DNA of 64,000 nucleotides from Bradyrhizobium cajani (GTDB lineage: Bacteria > Pseudomonadota > Alphaproteobacteria > Rhizobiales > Xanthobacteraceae). The notes under the pieces are model-generated. The model was given only the letters and a program-made list of their open reading frames with translations. It was not told the origin of the DNA and ran no database searches. The stretch is from NCBI RefSeq assembly GCF_009759665.1, contig NZ_WQNE01000020.1, forward strand, positions 89,197-153,196. Direction: 5' to 3'. Within the stretch, counting starts at the first letter, position 1. Each line of letters starts with the position of its first letter. The position numbers and the translations under genes are program-made. This document shows, piece after piece, positions 19,434-28,691 of the stretch.

Positions 19434-20657
19434 CTAAGACGCCGCGCGTGACGCGTCCGCCGACAGCCGCGCCAGCAGCGACCGCGCCGTATCCGATGGC
19501 GACAGCGAATCCACGCTGACCACGGGATCGCTGCGCATCTCGTGCTTGCCGTTCGAGGTATGCCGCATCACCGCCGAGAGGCGGCGGGCGATCATGTGCG
19601 CGGTGCGGAAATCCGTCTCCGCGAACACGACGATGACCGAGCCGTCTTTCTGTGCCGCGCCAAAATCCATCTGCCGCATCAGGCGGCTCAGGATGCGTGC
19701 GGCGTCGAGCTGGGCGCGGGAATTGCCGGGGTCGAACGCGAAGCGGGCAACGGAAAGGCCGCCGCCGCGGGCGAGCGTCTGCTCGACCGCCTTGGCGAAA
19801 TCGCGCGCGAAAGCTTCCACGGTGAGCAGGCCGCTGCGCGGATCGAGCCAGCCGCCGGCATCGATCGAGCGCAGCGTGCGGCTCAGTTGCGCTTCCATGG
19901 CGTGCTGGCGGATCAGGGGCAACGCGTTGGCTGCGACTTTCGCCGGCTCGCCCGGGATCAACTCGAGATTGGGCAGGTCGTAGGTCTGCGTCAACTGATG
20001 CGCGGTGACGACCACGGGCAGGCTACGGAATCGGGTGTCCTCGGCCAGCACCGTCAGGAAGGCATCGGTGACGCGGGCCGTAAAACCCTCGGCGAGCACG
20101 ACGCCATCGAGGTCGCGGGAGTTGAGATGTTTTGCCGCGGCCTCGATCGAGAGCGCGCCGACCACGCCGACGCGTTCGCCGAGCGCGACGGAGAGCGCAG
20201 GATAGGCTGCGCCGCGGCCGATCAGGAGCACGGTGGCATCGCGGACCGGATCGGACTCGGGCAGCGAGACCTTCACCTCCGGCAGCCGGCGCAGCACCGT
20301 GGCGTGCAGGGTGCGCACGCGCAGCGCGGCGCGCAGCCGCGCGATCAGGCGGTCCGGATTGCCGCCACGCGACGAAAAGGGCAGGGCATTGGGGGGAAGT
20401 ATGCCCGGCGCATCCAGCGCAACGAAGGGCAGATAGGGCAGCTGGTCGGCGATCTTCCGCGCAAAGGGCGCGATATGCGGCTCATGCCCACCGGACATCG
20501 CGGCGAGGACCGCGGCGGGCTGCACCTGCTCGACCGCGCGCGCCGCGCTGGCCCAGTCGGTGTCGACCACGGGAAAGAGCCGGGCCTCGTCCAGCGCCGC
20601 AACGAAAGCCGGCCGTTCGGCATTGGACACAAACAGGATCGGGCCCGCCTGGGACAT
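19434..20657 (-). CDS. Degenerate GGDEF-type signalling protein, probably catalytically inactive
   Basis: A 407-residue soluble protein. Residues about 1-250 look like two receiver-like alpha/beta units (ILFVSNAERPAFVAALDEA; DATVLLIGRGAAYPALSVALGE). The C-terminal part resembles a diguanylate cyclase domain: DPRSGLLTVEAFARDF sits where DxLTGLxNR would be. At the position of the signature GG(D/E)EF loop the sequence reads AAQKDGSVIVVFAETD, so the residues that bind GTP and metal are missing. It is therefore more likely a c-di-GMP sensor, scaffold or decayed enzyme than a cyclase. It is the third gene of a leftward group after the binding protein and the adenylate-forming homologue, 85 nt downstream. 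ATG 20657 is preferred to GTG 20678. Confidence 0.65.
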   Translation of the reverse strand: MSQAGPILFVSNAERPAFVAALDEARLFPVVDTDWASAARAVEQVQPAAVLAAMSGGHEPHIAPFARKIADQLPYLPFVALDAPGILPPNALPFSSRGGNPDRLIARLRAALRVRTLHATVLRRLPEVKVSLPESDPVRDATVLLIGRGAAYPALSVALGERVGVVGALSIEAAAKHLNSRDLDGVVLAEGFTARVTDAFLTVLAEDTRFRSLPVVVTAHQLTQTYDLPNLELIPGEPAKVAANALPLIRQHAMEAQLSRTLRSIDAGGWLDPRSGLLTVEAFARDFAKAVEQTLARGGGLSVARFAFDPGNSRAQLDAARILSRLMRQMDFGAAQKDGSVIVVFAETDFRTAHMIARRLSAVMRHTSNGKHEMRSDPVVSVDSLSPSDTARSLLARLSADASRAAS

Positions 20658-20742
20658 CGAGAAACTCTGATCACGCAATGACTGCTGCGCAATCTAGTTT
20701 GGCTGCCTTAATGCAGCGTCAACGCAAGCGTTGAAACTGTGC

Positions 20743-22245
20743 TCAAACCGGGCCGGAGCGGTCGCGAAAAGCCTCGACCATCAGAGGGTTAAGCCCGAGT
20801 TCGCTGAGTGCCTCGCGGGCGCGGGCATTGTCCTGGGCGCGTCCGGCCAGCCGGTGGCCGGAGAGGCGGTCGGGCAGCGCGGTGAGCAGCGCGCCCTGGC
20901 CAAGCCGGCGTGCCCATTCCTGGAGGTCGTTGGACAGGAAGCGGTAGCCGCCGACGGCCATGATGCCGGACGGCGGGGCGGTGATGCAGATCGCGCCGCT
21001 CGGACGGTCGAGCCGCGCCGCATAGCCGGTGTCGACATAGTCGCGCGGCGGCTGCGCCGTCAGCGTCTCGCCGACCGGCTGCGGCGGAGCGTAGGCCGCG
21101 ATCGGCACCATCGGGCCGCGCAGGCCCAGCGTGCCCTTCGGCGTCAGCAGGATCTCGCCTGCGATCGACGAGCCGGACTGTTCGCGCGGGGCGCCGTGCG
21201 GGCCGGGCATCACGGCCACCGGCATGCCGTCCTCGCCGCGACGGGCGCCGAACAATCCGGCCTCGCCGAACAGATAGACGTCGGTCAGCGGCGCATGCGG
21301 CGCGATCCAGGCATCGCTCGCCGCCACCTGCTCGGGCGCGCGCCACAGGCCGATGACGTTGCGCAAGGTCGGCATCCGCGCCGCCAGATCGGCATCGCCG
21401 AGCCGCAGCGCGAGCTGGGCGGGCGCGATCAGCACCTCGCAGTCCTGCTCGTTGATCTGCTGCTCCAGCACATCGTTCTCGAAGGGATGATGCAGCGCCA
21501 GCGTACCGCCCGACAGCAGCCACACCGCCAGCGATGAGGCGAGCCCCGCGAACGACATCGGTGTGAACGCCGCCATCAACGTCGCGCCCTGCTTGACGTC
21601 GGCTTCGAGCGACATCGCAAGGCCGCCGGCAATCAGGCTGAAATGCGGGCGCGGCACCGGGCGAAAGCCTTCCGCGGTGACGTCGAAGGAGATCATCGCC
21701 GCCTTGCGGCCGTCCTGGATCACGGCGCGCGTGGTGCCGGGCGGACGGGCCAGGACGTCGTCGAGCGAGGCCATGCCTTCGGGCAGGTCGGTGCCGAAGC
21801 CGCAGACGTGACGGATCGAGAAGGCCTCGGCCGCGGCGTGCATCGCAAGGTCGGAATAATTGACGCCGTCGACCCTGCTCATGGTGACGATGGCACGCGC
21901 CGCGGTGCGGTTGAGTGCGGCGGTCAGTTCCGCATGGCGCCAGAGCAGCGGCAGCACGGCGACGACGAGGCCGGCGCGGTGGGCGGCGAGCACGGTCAGC
22001 ACGAACTCGACGGTGTTCGGCAGCTGGATCGCGATGACGGAATTGGCCGGCAGGCCCGATTCGACGAAATGCGCCGACAGCGCCTCGATGGCGGTATCGG
22101 CCTCGGCATAGGTCATCTGCCGCGGTTGATGGCCGGTCACGCGGGCCTTGTTGAGAGGATCGAGCAGGGCGGGGGCGTGCGGCTGCCGCATCAGCGTGCG
22201 CTGAAACAGCGTGTCGAGCGTCGGCGATACGGCTGGCTGGTTCAC
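20743..22245 (-). CDS. AMP-binding (acyl-CoA synthetase-like) protein with degraded active-site motifs
   Basis: This 500-residue class I adenylate-forming fold is recognisable from MTYAEADTAIEALSAHFVESGLPANSVIAIQLPNTVEFVLTVLAAHRAG split across residues about 44-92. The usual ATP-binding signature (TSGTTGxPK) is replaced by FDVTAEGFRP near residue 190. The YGxTE motif reads LFGEAG, the TGD motif reads DTGY, and the C-terminal catalytic lysine motif is absent. ATP-dependent acyl activation is therefore unlikely; it may be a ligand-binding pseudoenzyme. Its start is 4 nt after the stop of the binding-protein gene upstream, so the two are probably co-translated. Confidence 0.75.
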   Translation of the reverse strand: MNQPAVSPTLDTLFQRTLMRQPHAPALLDPLNKARVTGHQPRQMTYAEADTAIEALSAHFVESGLPANSVIAIQLPNTVEFVLTVLAAHRAGLVVAVLPLLWRHAELTAALNRTAARAIVTMSRVDGVNYSDLAMHAAAEAFSIRHVCGFGTDLPEGMASLDDVLARPPGTTRAVIQDGRKAAMISFDVTAEGFRPVPRPHFSLIAGGLAMSLEADVKQGATLMAAFTPMSFAGLASSLAVWLLSGGTLALHHPFENDVLEQQINEQDCEVLIAPAQLALRLGDADLAARMPTLRNVIGLWRAPEQVAASDAWIAPHAPLTDVYLFGEAGLFGARRGEDGMPVAVMPGPHGAPREQSGSSIAGEILLTPKGTLGLRGPMVPIAAYAPPQPVGETLTAQPPRDYVDTGYAARLDRPSGAICITAPPSGIMAVGGYRFLSNDLQEWARRLGQGALLTALPDRLSGHRLAGRAQDNARAREALSELGLNPLMVEAFRDRSGPV

Positions 22246-22249
22246 GGCG

Positions 22250-24106
22250 TCACTTTGCTTGCGTGGCTTGCGGCTGCCCCTTCGACCACCAGGTCTCCGG
22301 CAGGTAGCCGGACAGCGCGGTGGCCTTCGGCCGTTCTATCCGATTCCAGCGTGCGATCCATTGCTCGGATACGTTAAACAGGGGGATTGTGTAGAAGCCC
22401 GCGATCAGCGCCCGGTCGAGCGCGCGCACCGCCGACACGAAGTCCGTATGTCCACGGGCCTCCAGCAAAGCCGCGATCATCGCATCGACCGCGGGATCCC
22501 TGGCGCCCATGTAGTTGCGGGTGCCCGGATTGTCGGCGGCGGCGCTGCCCCAGTAGAAATATTGCTCGTTGCCGGGCGACAGCGACTGGTCCCAGCGGTT
22601 CTGGATCATGTCGAACTCGTAGCCGAGGCGGCGCTGGTCGAACTGCACGGGATCGACCGCCCGCACGGTCGGCTCGATGCCGGCGCGCTTGAGGTCGCGC
22701 TGGAACGCGAGCGCGATGCGCTCCTGGTCGCGGGTCGTGACCAGCATCTCGAAGGTGAAGGGCGCCTTGGTCGCGCGGTTGCGCAGCACGGTGCCATCGA
22801 GATCATAGCCGGCCTCCGACAGGAGCTTGAGCGCGGCGCGCAGCGTGGTGCGGTCGCGTCCTGAGCCGTCGGTCACCGGCAGGCGGTAGCTGCCATCCAT
22901 GACGTCAGGCGGAATCTGCGCGGCAAAGGATTTCAGCAGCTCGCGCTCGCGCACATCCGCAGGGCGGCCATAGGCCGACAGCTCCGAGCCGGCGAAATAG
23001 CCGGCGACGCGCGAATAGAGATTGAAGAAGTAGTTGCGGTTGACCAGCTCGAAGTCGAACAGCAGCGTCAGCGCCTTGCGCACGCGGATGTCGGCGAAGA
23101 TCGGACGGCGGGTGTTGAACACCAGGAATTCGGAAGGTTGCGGCACGCCGGGCTTGATGGTGTCGCGGATCACCTCACCGCTTATCGCGGCCGGAAAGTC
23201 GTAGCCGTCGTGCCAGCGCAGCGGCTCGTGCTCGACGCGGAAATCATAGAGGCCGCGCTTGAAGGCTTCGAACTGGCCGTTGGCCTCGCGAAAATAGTCG
23301 AGCCTGATCTCGTCGAAATTGTAGAGCCCGCGATTGATCGCGAGGTCGCGGCCCCAATAATCGGGATCGCGCGTCAGGATCACGCTGGCCCCGGGCTTCA
23401 CCGCCGTGACGCGATATGGGCCGGAGCCGACCGGGCCTGTCAGCGTCGTCTCCTCGAAGGTCGCAACGTCGACCGCGTGCTTTGGCAGGATCGGCATCAG
23501 GCCGAGGATCAGCGGCAGTTCGCGGTCGTTGGCGCCGGCAAGGTCGAAGCGGACGGTGAGGGGATCGGGCGCCTCGGCCCTGGCGACCTTGGCGTAATAC
23601 TGCCGGAGATTGGGGCGGCCGTGGTCGCGCAGGAGCTGCCAGGAGAACAGCACGTCCTCGGCCCGCACGGGCTTGCCGTCGGAGAAACGGGCGCGGGGAT
23701 CGAGGCGGAAGGTGACATAGCTCCGCGCGTCGTCGGTTTCGACCGTTCTGGCGAGCAGGCCATAGAGCGTGAACGGCTCGTCCTGGCCGCGTGCGAGCAG
23801 GCTCTCGACCACGTAGCTCCGCATCGGCTGCACGGCCAGTCCCTTGACGATGAAGGGATTGAGGCTGTCGAAGGTGCCGAGAATGCCCCAGGTCAGCCGG
23901 CCGCCCTTGGGCGCGTCGGGATTAGCGTAGGGCATGTGGGTGAAACCGGCGGGCATCGCCGGCTTGCCGTGCATGGCGATCGCGTGGGCCTCCTCGGCGC
24001 GCGCGCCGGCCACCGACAGACCGGCGATGAGGGCAAGGGTGAGGATAAGGGCGAGGATGCAAAGGCGAATGCCGGGGCCCTCGAAAAGGCGCGGGAACAT
24101 GAACAT
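22250..24106 (-). CDS. ABC transporter periplasmic binding protein, oligopeptide (family 5, YejA-like)
   Basis: About 618 residues with an N-terminal hydrophobic export signal (about 10-33: LCILALILTLALIAGLSVAGARA). The SBP family 5 body follows: GFTHMPYANPDAPKGGRLTWGILGTFDSLNPF, then YVTFRLDPRARFSDGKPVRAEDVLFSWQLL, the signature region. The length and start resemble YejA-like proteins that bind microcin-like or murein-type peptides. No permease or ATPase genes are in the same cluster; the downstream neighbours are an adenylate-forming pseudoenzyme and a GGDEF-like protein. Start: ATG 24106 or 24100; the longer frame to 24151 adds an atypical tail. Confidence 0.85.
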   Translation of the reverse strand: MFMFPRLFEGPGIRLCILALILTLALIAGLSVAGARAEEAHAIAMHGKPAMPAGFTHMPYANPDAPKGGRLTWGILGTFDSLNPFIVKGLAVQPMRSYVVESLLARGQDEPFTLYGLLARTVETDDARSYVTFRLDPRARFSDGKPVRAEDVLFSWQLLRDHGRPNLRQYYAKVARAEAPDPLTVRFDLAGANDRELPLILGLMPILPKHAVDVATFEETTLTGPVGSGPYRVTAVKPGASVILTRDPDYWGRDLAINRGLYNFDEIRLDYFREANGQFEAFKRGLYDFRVEHEPLRWHDGYDFPAAISGEVIRDTIKPGVPQPSEFLVFNTRRPIFADIRVRKALTLLFDFELVNRNYFFNLYSRVAGYFAGSELSAYGRPADVRERELLKSFAAQIPPDVMDGSYRLPVTDGSGRDRTTLRAALKLLSEAGYDLDGTVLRNRATKAPFTFEMLVTTRDQERIALAFQRDLKRAGIEPTVRAVDPVQFDQRRLGYEFDMIQNRWDQSLSPGNEQYFYWGSAAADNPGTRNYMGARDPAVDAMIAALLEARGHTDFVSAVRALDRALIAGFYTIPLFNVSEQWIARWNRIERPKATALSGYLPETWWSKGQPQATQAK

Positions 24107-24367
24107 CGGCACACGTTGATTCGAGGACCGGCTAGCCTTGAATCCTATCACAGGGATTTTCCCCGGGCGCAGGGCCCAATGTGGTCAAAGATGGTTGTCG
24201 GCATTGATCTTTTCGTCGGCCACGTTAAGAAGGCGGGCAATCGCGCAAGAGCGTCGAGCCCGTCACTTATCCGCCTCAATTGACGGGGAGAGAGCCGCGC
24301 CCAACGCGGCCAGGTTCGGCGCTTCGGAGCGGTTCGGGCACTTCCCGTTCAGAAAGGGTTTTCCGCA

Positions 24368-25186
24368 ATGAATTTCCGTTACTTGGCCGCGTCCGTCCGG
24401 CCGCGCGGGCGGCTTCTCGCCTTGTTGACGGCGACGGCGTTGGTCGTTCCGTTTGCCGCCGGGGCCCAGACGCCGGCGCCAGCCCCCGGCGCGCCCAAGG
24501 CGGCTCCGGCCCCGAAAGCCGCTCCGAAGGCCGCCCCCAAGGGTCCGGCGCCCGCCCAGGCGCAGCCGGCGCAGCAGGCTCCCGCTCAGGGCGCCCCGGC
24601 GCAGCAGGGTGCGGCTCAGCCGGCTGATCAGCAGATCCAGCTCATTTACGCCCCCTGGACCAAGTTCTGCCTCAAGGGCCAGGACGCCAACGCCAAGCAG
24701 GTCTGCTTCACCGGCAAGGACGGCCGGATCGAGTCGGGCCAGCCGGTCATCGCGGCCGTCATCATCGAGCCGGAAGGCGAGCCGAAGAAGATCCTGCGCG
24801 TGACGCTGCCGCTCGGCATGCAGCTCGTGCACGGCACCCGTATCATCGTCGACAACAACGCGCCGTTGCAGAGCCCGTATGTGATCTGCTTCCAGAACGG
24901 CTGCATGTCCGACTACGAGGCCACGCCCGAGCTCATCAACAACATGAAGAAGGGCCAGAATCTCGTTGTTCAGGCGATCAACGCCAATGGCGCGCCGCTG
25001 ACCCTGCCGCTGCCGCTGGCCGGCGAATTCCAGAAGGCCTATGACGGTCCGCCGACCGATCCGAAGGTGTTCGAGGAAACCCAGAAGAAGCTCCAGGAAG
25101 AGCTTCAGAAGAAGGCTGACGAGCAGCGCAAGAAGCTCGAGCAGCAGGGCACGCCTCCGGGCGCGGCGGCCTCCGGACAGAAGTAA
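24368..25186 (+). CDS. Invasion-associated locus B (IalB) family secreted protein
   Basis: A 272-residue protein with a signal peptide (cleavage likely after AAGA near residue 33). An Ala/Pro/Lys/Gln low-complexity segment (about 35-90) leads to an IalB domain (about 95-225) containing PWTKFCLKGQD, KQVCFTGKDG, YVICFQNGCMSDYEA and paired cysteines that could form disulfides. The C-terminus is a charged coiled-coil stretch (ETQKKLQEELQKKADEQRKKLEQ). The family includes Bartonella IalB; in rhizobia it is common and its role is unclear. A canonical terminator follows at 25209. Confidence 0.88.
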   Translation: MNFRYLAASVRPRGRLLALLTATALVVPFAAGAQTPAPAPGAPKAAPAPKAAPKAAPKGPAPAQAQPAQQAPAQGAPAQQGAAQPADQQIQLIYAPWTKFCLKGQDANAKQVCFTGKDGRIESGQPVIAAVIIEPEGEPKKILRVTLPLGMQLVHGTRIIVDNNAPLQSPYVICFQNGCMSDYEATPELINNMKKGQNLVVQAINANGAPLTLPLPLAGEFQKAYDGPPTDPKVFEETQKKLQEELQKKADEQRKKLEQQGTPPGAAASGQK

Positions 25187-25208
25187 TCAGGACTTCGAGT
25201 CCAGACAT

Positions 25209-25239
25209 GAAAAAGGCGCTCATGCGAGCGCCTTTTTTG
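25209..25239 (+). terminator. Rho-independent terminator after the ialB-like gene
   Basis: GGCGCTC (25215-25221), loop ATGC, GAGCGCC (25226-25232), flanked by A5 before and T6 after, so the hairpin works in both directions. It serves the ialB-like gene and possibly the convergent hspQ gene, whose stop is 15 nt away. Confidence 0.9.
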
Positions 25240-25253
25240 CTGGCGGCGAAACG

Positions 25254-25586
25254 TCAGTTCAGCGACGGGTTGCGCGGACGGTAGCCGCCGCCCTTCTCCT
25301 TGATGAAGATCTCGGCGACCTGGGAGTGGCGGATCGGCTCGCCGGAATCGTCCGGCAACAGGTTCTGCTCGGAAACATAGGCGACGTATTCCGACTCCGC
25401 GTTCTCGGCGAGCAGGTGATAGAACGGCTGGTCCTTGTGGGGCCGCAACTCCTCGGGGATCGACAGCCACCACTCCTCGGTGTTGTTGAATTCCGGATCA
25501 ATGTCGAAGATCACGCCCCGGAACGAGAAGATCCGGTGGCGCACGACCTGTCCGATCTGGAATTTGGCGGTCCGCGCTTTAATCAT
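25254..25586 (-). CDS. hspQ: Heat shock protein HspQ (YccV-like, hemimethylated-DNA-binding fold)
   Basis: A 110-residue protein with the complete family signature: AKFQIGQVVRHRIFSFRGVIFDIDPEF (split near residue 20), then WWLSIPEELRPHKDQPFYHLLAE, AYVSEQNLLPDDS. HspQ acts as a specificity-enhancing factor of the Lon protease and binds hemimethylated oriC in E. coli. It stands alone, convergent with the ialB-like gene and divergent from the AEC transporter. I found no clear RpoH promoter in the 106 nt upstream. Confidence 0.93.
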   Translation of the reverse strand: MIKARTAKFQIGQVVRHRIFSFRGVIFDIDPEFNNTEEWWLSIPEELRPHKDQPFYHLLAENAESEYVAYVSEQNLLPDDSGEPIRHSQVAEIFIKEKGGGYRPRNPSLN

Positions 25587-25692
25587 CCTCCGTCGATAGA
25601 CCAGGATTGTGGCCGATGCTAGTGGCCTTACCCGGAATTAACCTCCGGTTCAGGGGCGGATAACCCCCAAGTCTTCAGAAAAAACTTCATCA

Positions 25693-26646
25693 ATGGTCGA
25701 TATCCTCAATCTGGCACTACCTTATTTCGGCCTGATCTTCGTCGGATTTGCCTGCGGCAAGGCCAAGTCCCTGCCAGAATCAGGCCTCGCCTGGATGAAC
25801 TTCTTCCTGCTCTACGTGTCGCTGCCGGCGCTGCTGTTCGCGATCATGTCGAAGACGCCGTTTGCGGAGCTGAACAATCCGCCCTTTCTGGTCGCGACCA
25901 CGCTGTCGACGGTTGCGGCGTTCACCATCGCGCTCGTAGTCGGCAAGGTCCTTGGCAGGCTGACGCTGCGCGAAGCGACGCTCGCCGGGCTCTCCGGCGG
26001 CTACGGCAATATCGGCTACATGGGACCGGGGCTCGCGCTCGCTGTGCTCGGGCCGAAGGCGGCGGCGCCGACCGCGCTGATCTTCTGCTGCGACAGCATC
26101 TTCCTGTTCACGATCGTGCCGCTGCTGATCGAGCTTTCAGACCGCGATCATCCCTCGCTGGTGCATGCCTTCGGCGTCGTGCTGAAGCAGATCGTGCTCA
26201 ACCCGCTGATCATGTCGGCCTGCTTTGGCGCGGCGGTCGCGGCGCTGCATATCGAGCTGCCGGTCGCGCTCGACCGCACCATCACGTTCCTTCAGAACGC
26301 GGCCGCCCCGACCGCATTGTTCGTGCTCGGCGTGACGGTGGCGTTGCGGCCGTTCGATCGCGTGCCCTGGGAGGTGCCGGGGGTGATCGCGGTGAAGCTG
26401 CTGGTCCATCCGCTCACGGCGTTCGGGCTGATGCTGGCGTTCGGCCCGTTCGCGCAGCCCTGGGCCGCGACCGCCGTGCTAATGGCCTCGCTGCCGCCGG
26501 CACTGAACGTGTTCGTCATCGCCCGGCAGAACGACGCCTGGATCGAGTCCGCCTCCGTTGCCGTGCTGCTCGGCACCTTCGCCTCCGTAGTCACGCTGAC
26601 CAGCGTGATGTGGGCGATCCAGACCGGCCGGCTGGCGTTTCCGTGA
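25693..26646 (+). CDS. AEC (auxin efflux carrier) family transporter
   Basis: A 317-residue protein with about ten hydrophobic segments in the two-by-five AEC arrangement (ILNLALPYFGLIFVGFACGKAK at the start, matching the first helix signature). Internal motifs such as LSGGYGNIGYMGPGLAL contain the conserved N near helix 4, and LPPALNVFVIARQ follows. Relatives export malonate, malate or auxin-like carboxylates; the substrate here is not predictable. It ends 6 nt from the convergent UbiH-family gene. Confidence 0.88.
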   Translation: MVDILNLALPYFGLIFVGFACGKAKSLPESGLAWMNFFLLYVSLPALLFAIMSKTPFAELNNPPFLVATTLSTVAAFTIALVVGKVLGRLTLREATLAGLSGGYGNIGYMGPGLALAVLGPKAAAPTALIFCCDSIFLFTIVPLLIELSDRDHPSLVHAFGVVLKQIVLNPLIMSACFGAAVAALHIELPVALDRTITFLQNAAAPTALFVLGVTVALRPFDRVPWEVPGVIAVKLLVHPLTAFGLMLAFGPFAQPWAATAVLMASLPPALNVFVIARQNDAWIESASVAVLLGTFASVVTLTSVMWAIQTGRLAFP

Positions 26647-26652
26647 GGAGTC

Positions 26653-27837
26653 CTATCTGCGCCAAGTCGGCGTGAGGCCCTCGCGCATGGCGAAGCGCCG
26701 GAGCGGGCCGATGGCGCCGAGCAGGTGCATGCCGACGGCGCGGACCGGCTGGAGCGGCAGGAAATCGTTGAGCAGGGAACGGTTGGCGATGTCGATCGCA
26801 AAGGTCCGGCTCAAGATGTCCGGACGCCGCGCCCGGTCGTAGCGCCTGAGCACGTCGGGCGCACCGGGATCCTGGCGAGAGGCGATGGCCTCGCCCGCGA
26901 GCCGCGCGATGTCGGCGGCATCGCGCAGGCCGAGATTGAGGCCCTGGGCACCGATCGGGGGAACCACATGGGCGGCTTCGCCGACCAGCGCGATGCGGTC
27001 GCGGCCGAAGGAGTTTGGACGTTCGATCGCGAGCGGGAACAGGTTGCGGCCGGGCTCCACACTCATGCGTCCGAGGATCGAATGCGACTGCTTCTCGATC
27101 GCAGCGGACAGCTCCTCGTCGCTCAGGCCGCGCAGCCGCTCGGCTTCCGCGGGCGCCGCGACCCAGACGATGCTGGAGCGGTCGCCGGGCAGGGGCACGA
27201 ACACGCAGGGACCGTGCGAGGTGTGGAACTCGGTCGAGACATTCCGATGCGGTCGCCCATGGCCGACGTTGAAGGTCAGCGCGGTCTGCGAAAGCTCGCG
27301 CCGCGTCACGGTGATGCCGGCAGCCTCGCGGCACAGCGAGTGCCGGCCGTCGGCGCCGACCACGAGCCGGGCCGAGAGGAATTGCGCCGAGGCCGTGCGG
27401 ATGGCGACGTCGTCGGCTTCGATCACGATGCTCTCGGCCTCGTCGTCGAAACGGACGAGGTGGGGGAGCTCGGCTGCGCGTTCTTCGAGCGCGAGCATCA
27501 GCGAACGGTTGTCGATGTTGTAGCCGAAGGCGTCGAGGCCGATCTCGTGACAGGAGAACCGGACCTCCGGCGCGCGGAACAGCCGGCCGGTGTCGTCGAC
27601 GAGGCGCATGACCTCGAGCGCGGCCGCCTTGTCCTTGCAGCGCGGCCAGACGTCGAGGCTCTCCAGGAGATCGACGGAGGCACCCAACAGGGCGGTGGTG
27701 CGGTTATCGGCATAGGGCACGCGCCGCGCCACCAGCGCGGTCCGCGCACCCGCCTGCGCCAGCGCGATCGCCGCCGCGAGCCCGGCCGGTCCGCCGCCGA
27801 TCACGGCCGCGTCATGGAGTGTCGATGCGTCTGTCAT
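26653..27837 (-). CDS. UbiH/UbiF/COQ6-family FAD-dependent monooxygenase
   Basis: A 394-residue flavoprotein hydroxylase. Dinucleotide-binding GGGPAGLAAAIALAQAG is near residues 14-30, the DG motif is VVGADGRHS (about 165), and the second FAD motif is RIALVGEAAHVVPPIGAQG (about 280-300), continuing LNLGLRDAADI. This is the pattern of ring hydroxylases in ubiquinone biosynthesis; which carbon it hydroxylates (C1, C5 or C6) cannot be told from sequence. It is divergent from pcs. ATG 27837 (MTDASTLHDAAVIGGG) fits the family; the longer frame to 27924 adds a basic tail. Confidence 0.88.
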   Translation of the reverse strand: MTDASTLHDAAVIGGGPAGLAAAIALAQAGARTALVARRVPYADNRTTALLGASVDLLESLDVWPRCKDKAAALEVMRLVDDTGRLFRAPEVRFSCHEIGLDAFGYNIDNRSLMLALEERAAELPHLVRFDDEAESIVIEADDVAIRTASAQFLSARLVVGADGRHSLCREAAGITVTRRELSQTALTFNVGHGRPHRNVSTEFHTSHGPCVFVPLPGDRSSIVWVAAPAEAERLRGLSDEELSAAIEKQSHSILGRMSVEPGRNLFPLAIERPNSFGRDRIALVGEAAHVVPPIGAQGLNLGLRDAADIARLAGEAIASRQDPGAPDVLRRYDRARRPDILSRTFAIDIANRSLLNDFLPLQPVRAVGMHLLGAIGPLRRFAMREGLTPTWRR

Positions 27838-27965
27838 GGAACGACATTTGACACGCCCCGCGACAAATTCAAGCCTGCTGATTTTCCCTGATTTTGTGAC
27901 GAATTGCACGGCCGAGCGTCGCAATGCCGGATGTGCAAACCGGTCCCGTTCTGGTAGCAGAAGCC

Positions 27966-28691
27966 ATGGATACGCAGCAGGATTCCCTGAAGCCGAGACC
28001 GGCGATCCGCGCCGCGGCCTTCTCGGTGCACATCTTCACCGCCTTCGGCGCGGCCATTGCGCTGCTGGCGATGCTGGAGGCCGTGCGCGAGCACTGGGCG
28101 GCGATGTTTCAATGGCTGGGCGTCGCCCTCGTCATCGACGCGATCGATGGCCCGATCGCGCGCCGGCTCGACGTCAAGAACGTGCAGCCGAACTGGTCGG
28201 GCGACGTGCTCGACCTCGTGGTCGACTTCGTCACCTATGTGTTCGTGCCGGCCTATGCGATCGTGGCGAGCGGCCTGCTGCTGCCGGTTGCGGCGCCGCT
28301 GCTCGGCGTCGCCATCATCGTCACCAGCGCATTATATTTCGCGGACCTGCGCATGAAGGCCGACGACAATCATTTCCGCGGCTTTCCGGCGCTGTGGAAT
28401 GCGGCGGCGTTCTACCTGTTCCTGCTGCACTGGCCACCGCTGTTATCGACCCTACTGGTCGCAGGCCTGGTGGTGCTGACCTTCGTGCCGTTCCACGTGC
28501 TGCATCCGGTCCGGGTCGTGCGGCTGCGCTGGCTGACGATGTCGCTGATCGCGATCTGGGCGCTGCTCGGGCTCTATACGCTGGAGATGGACTTCCACGT
28601 CGGCACCGGCGTCACGGTCGCGCTGTGCGCGATCGCACTGTGGATCGCCTTCAGCGACGCATTGATCCGCCTGGCAAGATCCTTTGCATGA
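27966..28691 (+). CDS. pcs: Phosphatidylcholine synthase
   Basis: A 241-residue membrane protein of the CDP-alcohol phosphatidyltransferase family. The motif DGPIARRLD (about residue 61) followed by GDVLDLVVDF gives the DGx2AR...Gx3Dx3D catalytic pattern. About seven to eight hydrophobic segments follow. Pcs condenses CDP-diacylglycerol with choline directly to phosphatidylcholine, a membrane lipid of rhizobia important for symbiosis. The sequence around VHIFTAFGAAIALLAM matches Pcs rather than PgsA or PssA. ATG 27966 is chosen; an in-frame ATG at 27924 gives 14 more residues. It overlaps terC by 4 nt. Confidence 0.9.
   Translation: MDTQQDSLKPRPAIRAAAFSVHIFTAFGAAIALLAMLEAVREHWAAMFQWLGVALVIDAIDGPIARRLDVKNVQPNWSGDVLDLVVDFVTYVFVPAYAIVASGLLLPVAAPLLGVAIIVTSALYFADLRMKADDNHFRGFPALWNAAAFYLFLLHWPPLLSTLLVAGLVVLTFVPFHVLHPVRVVRLRWLTMSLIAIWALLGLYTLEMDFHVGTGVTVALCAIALWIAFSDALIRLARSFA

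Noticed and set aside
25587..25692. RpoH heat-shock promoter for hspQ
   Set aside because: A CTTG box exists on the minus strand, but the -10 position does not match the CCATNT consensus at a proper distance.
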